The notes under the pieces were generated by a model. The model had not been told where the DNA came from. It worked only from the letters and a program-made list of their open reading frames with translations, and ran no database searches. Of a DNA stretch of 12,509 nucleotides, positions 1 through 4,536 are shown in pieces; positions within the stretch are counted from its first letter, which is position 1; each line of letters starts with the position of its first letter. The DNA lies in assembly GCA_014729935.1 (NCBI GenBank), contig WJJB01000208.1:1-12509 (forward strand). Direction: 5' to 3'. Position numbers and translations under genes: made by a program. The stretch is from Candidatus Bathyarchaeota archaeon. Lineage in GTDB: Archaea; Asgardarchaeota; Lokiarchaeia; Sigyniarchaeales; Sigyniarchaeaceae.

Positions 1-1
1 A

Positions 2-280
2 CCTAAAGCTGGCTTGATCCCCGCATACAGGCACGTGAAAAGCGTGGTTCCGGATGCAAAATGCGGGTTATTGTTTTCCAGGAATTTCCTCCAGGGATAT
101 TTCACCGCAATCCCGTGGTTTGATTACGAAACCAGGAGATATATCGATCTTTCGCCCATGTTTGAAGATTTCTCCCAGTCTGCTCAAGAATTGGATGCCG
201 GATTGATCAGCACGCAAAATTTCGAAGAATCCTGCGTGAATGCATGGGATGAAAGGTTCATGGAATGGAAGGCTTCCTGA
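2..280 (+). CDS. C-terminal fragment of an unrecognised protein (truncated by the window's left edge)
   Basis: The frame is open from the left edge to the TGA at 278-280, giving about 92 residues. The TTG at 14 is not needed as a start, because the frame continues upstream of it (P-K-A-G). The tail is soluble, aromatic and acidic, with stretches such as IPWFDYETRRYIDLSPMFED and ending in WDERFMEWKAS. I see no membrane segment, cysteine cluster or motif that I can tie to a family. It points toward the GH28-like gene on the other strand, and only 4 bases separate the two stop codons, so the genes are tail to tail. The codon pattern (GTG, GAT, ATC, TTC) matches its neighbours. Membership of a carbohydrate-processing group is plausible from context only. 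Confidence 0.6.
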   Translation, partial: PKAGLIPAYRHVKSVVPDAKCGLLFSRNFLQGYFTAIPWFDYETRRYIDLSPMFEDFSQSAQELDAGLISTQNFEESCVNAWDERFMEWKAS

Positions 281-284
281 TGGT

Positions 285-1952
285 TCACGTCGTGATGATG
301 ATCGCACTAGACGAGGAGATTCCCGCCCAGTGGGCTTGGTTGCCATTCCAGTGGATAGTCACGTTATTTATTGTAAGATTGACCCATGGTTGCGCTTCGT
401 CCACGTGGAATAAATACGGTTCACGGGCCAAGCTATCCTTGGGCTCGCACACGTGCACTTCCACGTTACTAATGGTGAATCCATCAAGGATGGCATCTGG
501 CACGCCCCTGAAAAAAGATTGGTGTATCCAGTTTGCAGACACGTTGTCAATCACGCACTCATCCACTGGCGTGGGCACGATACCCTCTGGCTTGTCATAA
601 TCTATCTCCAGATCCAGCACGTATCCGCTTCTATCTTCTGAATCCCATGCGGTCATGTTCAGTCGTATATCGAGCCATTCCACCGATCTAATGGGTCCCC
701 CGTTGTATGCATACATGACAATACCTCGTTCACCACAGAAGACCTCACACTTGCGATACGTGATGTTCTCCATGAGATATCTCGTCTCGGTGCCAATCTT
801 GAGGGCTGATTTAATACTTGCGACAGTGCAGTTTGATATGGATATGTTGAAACAGGGACCCTCCCGGGCTTTCACTGCCAAGGGATCATCTAATGTCATG
901 ATGAAAGCATTATCTACCGAAATGTATTGGGAGGAATCGGGATCAATCCCATCTCTTCCACCGAAAATGCAGAGCCCGCTGGTGGTGCAGTTGGTGGAAT
1001 TCATGAAGTGCAATGCCCATGACATGGAGCGTCGCAAGAAGACATCATTCACCTTGCAACCGGAGGAATCAAACACGTTCACATTATGAATATTCCATCC
1101 CCCGGCATCAATGGTGCCCGCGCCGTGAATGGTCACGTTCGTGACGTTTTCAAGTAGTAGGAACACGCGATCATGAATGCGTGATTCATCCTGAACGGCT
1201 TCCAGCAATGATCCTTGCTCGAGAAATAGGATCGTGTTGGATTGGAACTCGAGTGTGCCAGTGAGATATCTACCTGCAGGGATGTATACCACCTTGTTGC
1301 CACCATCCAAGATATCCTGGAACTGGGTGGTGAGATCCTCCCCGGTATTCGGTTGAATTCCTGCATCAACCACGTTGACCGTGCCAGTATCGTTCATGCC
1401 CGTCGAGGCGGCAGTCATGGCATCCAAATCATCAAGGAGGAATGCAACCGTGTAAGGCGCTCCCCCTGGCACGTCCTCATTGCTGAAATCACCGACCTGC
1501 ATATAGTAATCCCCGGGACCGGGAAGGGTGAAATTGATCACGTGATTATCTTGGCTCGTTGCGATATCCTGCCACAGTGCCCGGAGATCGTATTCGTGAA
1601 GGATATACTTTGATAGCAGTGCTACATGGACCGGTCCATCCACCGCTAACCTGATGAAATTCACCTTGAAAGATTGCGGGATTCCATCCTTTTTCACCTC
1701 ATGGTATTCCATTTGAACGGCTTTCCCGTTAATGATGGCTTGCAGCATGCCGTCAGAACGAGCCCCGGGAGTCGCCGGGTAAAAATCAACACTCGTGGTG
1801 GGATGCACTGGTGAATCCAAGAATTCCTTGAAAAAGTAGTTCTCTTGATTCTTGTAAGTCATGAATTTACTGGCAAAATATGCACCAGGCACCACGTTGC
1901 TTGCAAGCAGCGCGCATGACATGGCAATCAGGATTGCTTTCCCGCGATTCAT
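285..1952 (-). CDS. Exported GH28-like (polygalacturonase-type) right-handed beta-helix glycosidase
   Basis: 555 residues, ATG at 1950-1952. Residues 1-30 form a hydrophobic export or anchor segment. Residues about 45-175 look like an N-terminal beta-sandwich. From about 192 the pectate-lyase-3/GH28 entry appears (VVYIPAGRYLTGTLEF at 221-236, then LEQGSLL), followed by beta-helix coils to about 535. GH28 active-site elements visible are GIDPDSS (335-341, acid D334/D337 region) and DD at 355-356 followed by PLAVK. The usual GHG histidine motif is replaced by SALKIGTET (382-390), and the R-I-K motif is only partly kept (ERGIVMY, 408-414). Such KIGTET forms occur in divergent GH28-like proteins, so the substrate is open: a pectin-like or other acidic or galactose-containing glycan is possible. 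About 14 N-X-S/T sequons suggest surface N-glycosylation. It stands alone on this strand and ends 4 bases from the convergent fragment. Confidence 0.82.
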   Translation of the reverse strand: MNRGKAILIAMSCALLASNVVPGAYFASKFMTYKNQENYFFKEFLDSPVHPTTSVDFYPATPGARSDGMLQAIINGKAVQMEYHEVKKDGIPQSFKVNFIRLAVDGPVHVALLSKYILHEYDLRALWQDIATSQDNHVINFTLPGPGDYYMQVGDFSNEDVPGGAPYTVAFLLDDLDAMTAASTGMNDTGTVNVVDAGIQPNTGEDLTTQFQDILDGGNKVVYIPAGRYLTGTLEFQSNTILFLEQGSLLEAVQDESRIHDRVFLLLENVTNVTIHGAGTIDAGGWNIHNVNVFDSSGCKVNDVFLRRSMSWALHFMNSTNCTTSGLCIFGGRDGIDPDSSQYISVDNAFIMTLDDPLAVKAREGPCFNISISNCTVASIKSALKIGTETRYLMENITYRKCEVFCGERGIVMYAYNGGPIRSVEWLDIRLNMTAWDSEDRSGYVLDLEIDYDKPEGIVPTPVDECVIDNVSANWIHQSFFRGVPDAILDGFTISNVEVHVCEPKDSLAREPYLFHVDEAQPWVNLTINNVTIHWNGNQAHWAGISSSSAIIITT

Positions 1953-1982
1953 GGCTCTTCAACCGTGCTACAAGTAGTCAGC

Positions 1983-1997
1983 GAGTATTATTCTATC
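1983..1997 (-). promoter_or_regulatory. Weak TATA-like box upstream of the GH28-like gene
   Basis: On the minus strand this reads GATAGAATAATACTC, 31-45 bases ahead of the ATG at 1952. It is the only A/T-rich box at a sensible distance. It directly abuts the palindromic element at 1997-2022, so that element may have brought or disturbed the promoter. No clear Shine-Dalgarno lies before the ATG (GAAGAGCC only). Confidence 0.35.
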
Positions 1998-2026
1998 ACG
2001 CCCTAACTAGTTAAAGGGCGTGGATT
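1997..2026 (-). repeat. Degenerate palindromic element, copy D (IS200/IS605 right-end-like hairpin)
   Basis: An 8-bp inverted repeat CACGCCCT (1997-2004) / AGGGCGTG (2015-2022) encloses a 10-base loop. Read on the minus strand it is CCACGCCCTTTAACTAGT followed by TAGGGCGTGATAG. This matches the hairpin of copy C (4343-4370) in stem length, loop length and the trailing GTRGTAG/GTGATAG. At stem position 6, T-A in copy C becomes C-G here, a compensatory change. The left hairpin and the TTCAAC end seen in copies A and C are not recognisable, so this is a decayed or partial copy. Confidence 0.55.
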
Positions 2027-2046
2027 CTTCCTTCATCAACCACCGC

Positions 2047-2220
2047 GGTCGTGTTGACCTGTCTTGCACGACCTCCAGAAGCGTGGCTTCCCTGATGGAA
2101 TGCTCCAGTCGCGTGGCTCTCGCGACACGATCTAGACATCAAACCCATCGTTTAAAAGCGTGTCGGTCCATCGAAGCTCTGGAAAGCGAGGCGAGGGCTG
2201 GCACATCTCATGTGAGTTTT
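2047..2220. other. Non-coding stretch with overlapping inverted and direct repeats
   Basis: This sits in the gene-free 1953-2324 stretch. It contains GGTCGTG (2047-2053) / CACGACC (2067-2073), GTCGCG (2108-2113) / CGCGAC (2121-2126), CGACACG (2123-2129) / CGTGTCG (2159-2165), and CACAT (2202-2206) / ATGTG (2210-2214) followed by AGTTTT. A direct repeat CTCCAG-NN-GCGTGGCT occurs at 2073-2088 and 2103-2118 (14 of 16 bases). The second and third inverted repeats are mutually exclusive. The open frame across it (2020-2253) is Ser/Arg-rich and does not look like protein. A structured RNA or a cluster of protein-binding sites is possible, but I recognise no known RNA family. Confidence 0.3.
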
Positions 2221-2324
2221 CAGGTTCAAGACATGTTAAACGGGAAAAAGTGAAGGGTCGTGCTTGATGTTGTTGTCGTTCTGTCCATCAGAAAGTAACG
2301 ACCATTAGCATGATGCGTGGTGTT

Positions 2325-2432
2325 TCAATCCTTGTGATGCTCTTCCTTGTGCTTCTTTGCCTTGGCTTTTACCTCATCCTCGGTTTTACCTTGAAATGTT
2401 TTCCCACAGTCTGGACACATTATCTGTACCAT
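2325..2432 (-). CDS. 35-residue zinc-finger protein (DUF1059-like)
   Basis: ATG at 2430-2432, TGA at 2325-2327. The product begins MVQIMCPDCGKTFQGKTEDE and ends in a Lys/His/Glu-rich helix (KKHKEEHHKD). C6-x2-C9 followed by H28 and H32/H33 gives a C-C-H-H zinc site. The FxGKTEDEVKAKAKKHxxxxH pattern resembles the short DUF1059 proteins, in which a Cys knuckle is followed by an acidic turn and a helix ending in H-x-x-x-H. The start is supported by GAGGTGA five bases upstream and by a TATA-like box at 2464-2474. It is an isolated gene between repeat elements. The role is unknown; small nucleic-acid or protein-binding factors are typical of this size, but that is inference. Confidence 0.75.
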   Translation of the reverse strand: MVQIMCPDCGKTFQGKTEDEVKAKAKKHKEEHHKD

Positions 2433-2437
2433 GCTTG

Positions 2438-2444
2438 TCACCTC
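2438..2444 (-). promoter_or_regulatory. Strong Shine-Dalgarno for the 35-residue zinc-finger gene
   Basis: The minus strand reads GAGGTGA followed by CAAGC and ATG. This complements the archaeal 16S tail (CACCUC) over its full length with a spacing of 5 bases. It is the best ribosome-binding site in the window and makes the tiny gene credible. Confidence 0.75.
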
Positions 2445-2463
2445 AGGCGGTTCACGGATTGCA

Positions 2464-2474
2464 GGATTAAATAG
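2464..2474 (-). promoter_or_regulatory. TATA-like box for the 35-residue zinc-finger gene
   Basis: The minus strand reads CTATTTAATCC, about 32-42 bases before the ATG at 2432. A transcript starting about 26 bases downstream would begin just ahead of or at the GAGGTGA site, giving a very short leader. Confidence 0.5.
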
Positions 2475-2583
2475 CTATTTCCTACCGATCATGAGCGAAT
2501 TTCAATTGCAATGGATGGAATATTCGCACCGGCATGAAATCAACTCGATCAAAGCACCCTCTGTGATTCCTGCCCATCGAATG

Positions 2584-2640
2584 TTTTACCCGTTTTCCGC
2601 CAGAAAGCCACGTCCTTTATTTAGGCAGTGGTAGTTCAAC
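2584..2640 (+). mobile_element. Two-hairpin mini-element, copy A (IS200/IS605 end-like)
   Basis: It begins TTTTACCCGTTTTCC and ends GGTAGTTCAAC. A small left hairpin (TTTC/GAAA around CGCCA, about 2594-2606) precedes a right hairpin, CCAC (2608-2611) / GTGG (2628-2631) with CCT/AGG inside. The right half (AAGCCACGTCCTTTA...GTGGTAGTTCAAC) matches the general form of IS200/IS605 right ends, where the TnpB omega-RNA scaffold finishes. TTAC at the left border and TCAA at the right equal the cleavage tetranucleotides of the IS608 group. No transposase or TnpB frame is attached: the sequence upstream is the promoter region of the small zinc-finger gene. Confidence 0.6.
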
Positions 2641-2674
2641 CAGTCATGTTGCTCGTTGGTGTTTTGTATTTAAG

Positions 2675-2736
2675 CCGTTTTCACCCGTGGTGCGGGAGGA
2701 AGCCACGTCCTCTAGTATAGGGGTGGGTAGTTAACC
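2675..2736 (+). mobile_element. Two-hairpin mini-element, copy B (divergent)
   Basis: Like copy A it has CCGTTTTC on the left, then a longer left hairpin whose arms include CCCG/CGGG (about 2684-2695) closed by TTC/GAA. It continues GAAGCCACGTCCT, a short loop, AGGGGTGG and GTAGTTAACC. The right stem (CCAC/GTGG plus TCCT/AGGG) pairs with one unpaired G. The right border has TTAA instead of TCAA and the left border lacks TTAC, so it is probably an older, immobile copy. It lies 80 bases upstream of the fucosidase start. Confidence 0.5.
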
Positions 2737-2766
2737 ATTGTTTTCAGCCCCTAATCCCATTGGATT

Positions 2767-2777
2767 GCTTTTTCTAT
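2767..2777 (+). promoter_or_regulatory. Possible T-rich promoter box for the fucosidase gene
   Basis: GCTTTTTCTAT lies 40-50 bases before the ATG at 2817 and is the most plausible TATA-like sequence there. No convincing Shine-Dalgarno precedes the start; GGATTGAT at 2807-2814 is a weak candidate. Other A/T-rich boxes (TATTTAAG at 2667-2674) lie at the edge of repeat copy B. The assignment is weak. Confidence 0.25.
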
Positions 2778-2816
2778 CACGAGCAAGAATAAGAAACAGC
2801 AAGCATGGATTGATTC

Positions 2817-4280
2817 ATGATGAAGGAAAAATTTGAGCCAACTTGGAGCTCCTTGAAACGGCATCGCCATCCTGAATGGTTGGATGATGCAAAGTACGGG
2901 ATATATTTCCACTGGGGCATCTACTCGGTGCCAGCGTTTGGATCCGAGTGGTACCCGAATAGGATGTACACCTTGTTCACTCCCGAATTTTCCCACCACG
3001 TGAACAAGTATGGATTGCCTAAGGATTTCGGTTACAAGGATTTCATTCCCGATTTCACTGCTGAACATTTCGACGCGGGTGCCTGGGCTGCATTATTCAA
3101 GGAAGCTGGTGCAAGATTTGCCGGACCGGTTGCAGAACATCATGATGGTTTTTCCCTGTGGGATAGCAAGATCAACAAATGGAATAGCGTGAACATGGGC
3201 CCCCGTCGAGACATCGTGAAAGAACTGGCGACCGCAATCAGGGACGAGGGCATGAAATTCATCTGCACCTTCCATCACGCCCAGAACTGGTATTATTACA
3301 ATCATTCCACGGGCTTGGACACTGGACAACCAGAATTCGAAGGACTATATGGAAAACCACACGCTGCGGTGGATGGCGAGGGCACGTCAAATAACACCAT
3401 GGATAGACCTGATTTTGAGTTCAACGAGACGTGGTTTGCAAAATTGAAAGAGGTGATTGATGGATACGAACCCGATCTTATATGGTTCGATTTCGGGTTG
3501 GAGCGCATTCACGATACTTACAAGCGGCAACTCGCCGCGTATTACTACAACAAGGGAATGGAGTGGGGGAAGGAGGTGGAGATAATTTACAAGAATTTCA
3601 ATATGCCGCCAGGAGTTGGTTTGCTGGATTACGAACGGGGGAGATCCGACGCACTCACCCACCACAAGTGGATTACCGATACGTCAATTGGGAATAGAAG
3701 TTGGAGCTACATTGAAAACGAGGATTACAAGGCCGTGAAAACACTCGTGCATAACTTCGTCGACAGGATCTCCAAAAATGGATACTTGTTATTAAATTTT
3801 GGTCCGAAGGCTGACGGGACGATTCCCCCTGCAGTGATCGAAAGGCTCAAAGGAATGGGAGCATGGATTAAGCTAAATTCAGAGGGGATTTTTGGATCGA
3901 CCCCGTGGGTGCTATCTGGCGAGGGACCGACTACATTGGAAGGGGGTGGCATGTTCAGCGAAAATGCAGAGGTTGCTTACACGGAACGTGACATCCGGTT
4001 CGTCACTAAGGATAACGCGTTATTTGCCTTTGTGATGGGTTGGCCGCTGGATGGTGCCCTCAACATCAAGAGTCTCACCTTGCCACCCGTGTACGAGAAT
4101 AGGGAAGAGAGACCCGGGAAATTCTACATCTTGGAACCAGCCGATATTGCCAGCATCAGCATGCTAGGACATCAAGGTAATCTCGAGTGGGACCTCACCG
4201 CCCGGGGACTTTTCATTCAGCTGCCAGCAAGTCCTGGCCCCTGCAAGCACGCGTATGGGTTCAAGATACAGTGGACGTGA
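2817..4280 (+). CDS. GH29 alpha-L-fucosidase
   Basis: 487 residues hydrolysing terminal alpha-L-fucose from glycans with retention of configuration. Diagnostic GH29 stretches occur in order: YGIYFHWGIYSVPAFGSEWY (27-46), EHHDGFSLWDSKINKWNS (107-124), GPRRDIVKEL (128-137), DLIWFDFG (220-227) with nucleophile Asp225, DYERGR...TDTSIGNRSW (271-296; Glu273 is the likely acid/base by position) and NGYLLLNFGPKADGTIP (321-337). A C-terminal beta-sandwich follows from about 365. No signal peptide or membrane segment is seen, so it should act in the cytoplasm on imported or internally released oligosaccharides. The length is normal for the catalytic plus sandwich domains. ATG at 2817 or 2820 is possible, differing by one Met. 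The gene is a single unit with its own terminator and is bracketed by the palindromic mini-elements. Confidence 0.93.
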   Translation: MMKEKFEPTWSSLKRHRHPEWLDDAKYGIYFHWGIYSVPAFGSEWYPNRMYTLFTPEFSHHVNKYGLPKDFGYKDFIPDFTAEHFDAGAWAALFKEAGARFAGPVAEHHDGFSLWDSKINKWNSVNMGPRRDIVKELATAIRDEGMKFICTFHHAQNWYYYNHSTGLDTGQPEFEGLYGKPHAAVDGEGTSNNTMDRPDFEFNETWFAKLKEVIDGYEPDLIWFDFGLERIHDTYKRQLAAYYYNKGMEWGKEVEIIYKNFNMPPGVGLLDYERGRSDALTHHKWITDTSIGNRSWSYIENEDYKAVKTLVHNFVDRISKNGYLLLNFGPKADGTIPPAVIERLKGMGAWIKLNSEGIFGSTPWVLSGEGPTTLEGGGMFSENAEVAYTERDIRFVTKDNALFAFVMGWPLDGALNIKSLTLPPVYENREERPGKFYILEPADIASISMLGHQGNLEWDLTARGLFIQLPASPGPCKHAYGFKIQWT

Positions 4281-4324
4281 TCATCTTCTATCGATGATCT
4301 TACTTCACCGTCATCTTTTTTTTT
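4279..4324 (+). terminator. Hairpin plus T9 terminator behind the fucosidase gene
   Basis: GATCATC (4279-4285) and GATGATC (4293-4299) form a 7-bp stem with a 7-base loop that overlaps the stop codon. It is followed 16 bases later by nine T residues (4316-4324). T-runs are the main archaeal termination signal. The last four T residues also form the left border (TTTTAC) of mini-element C. Confidence 0.65.
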
Positions 4325-4380
4325 ACCCGTTTTCGCCAGAAAGCCACGTCCTTTAGTTTAGTAGGACGTGGTAGTTCAAC
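4321..4380 (+). mobile_element. Two-hairpin mini-element, copy C (most intact)
   Basis: It reads TTTTACCCGTTTTCGCCAGA at the left and GGTAGTTCAAC at the right. The right hairpin is perfect: CCACGTCCT (4343-4351) / AGGACGTGG (4362-4370) with a 10-base loop. The left hairpin is TTTC-GCCA-GAAA. Compared with copy A, the first 37 or so bases are identical except for one base in the left-hairpin loop, and the last 13 are identical. Borders TTAC and TCAA match IS608-group cleavage sites. There is no TnpA or TnpB frame on either side. It could be a palindrome-associated non-autonomous element or an orphan omega-RNA end. Confidence 0.65.
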
Positions 4381-4536
4381 AGGGGCACACGAGCAAAGCG
4401 TGCAATAGGTAACCTTTCTCCAAACATTGATGACTTTCCTTCTTTTCTTGATATCAAGTGGATAGTTAGCCATGGATGTATGACCACGCACCCGTTGAAA
4501 AGGGATGTGGAATCTAGTTGTAATCGGTGGAGGATA

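Larger units (their letters stand above)
2433..2816. other. Gene-free stretch holding promoters and two mini-elements
   Basis: Apart from the promoter and ribosome site of the small zinc-finger gene and mini-elements A and B, I see no credible gene. The open frame 2431-2634 (+) runs antisense into the promoter of the small gene and through element A. It shows neither a known motif nor a TnpB-like zinc knuckle. Confidence 0.5.

Noticed and set aside
655..1089. 144-residue open frame on the plus strand
   Set aside because: Antisense shadow of the GH28-like beta-helix gene.
2020..2253. 77-residue open frame on the plus strand
   Set aside because: Ser/Arg-rich, GTG start without a ribosome site, and it overlaps the inverted-repeat region; it looks non-coding.
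2275..2302. GTCGTT/AACGAC inverted repeat behind the small zinc-finger gene
   Set aside because: 6-bp stem with an internal bulge and no T-run on the minus strand; too weak to call a terminator.
2431..2634. Possible remnant of a TnpB C-terminus upstream of element A
   Set aside because: The frame has no zinc knuckle or RuvC motif and lies on the promoter of an intact opposite-strand gene, so no TnpB relic can be supported.
4300..4491. 63-residue minus-strand frame behind the fucosidase
   Set aside because: It reads through the T-run and mini-element C, and its basic tail is just the complement of these; no start signal.
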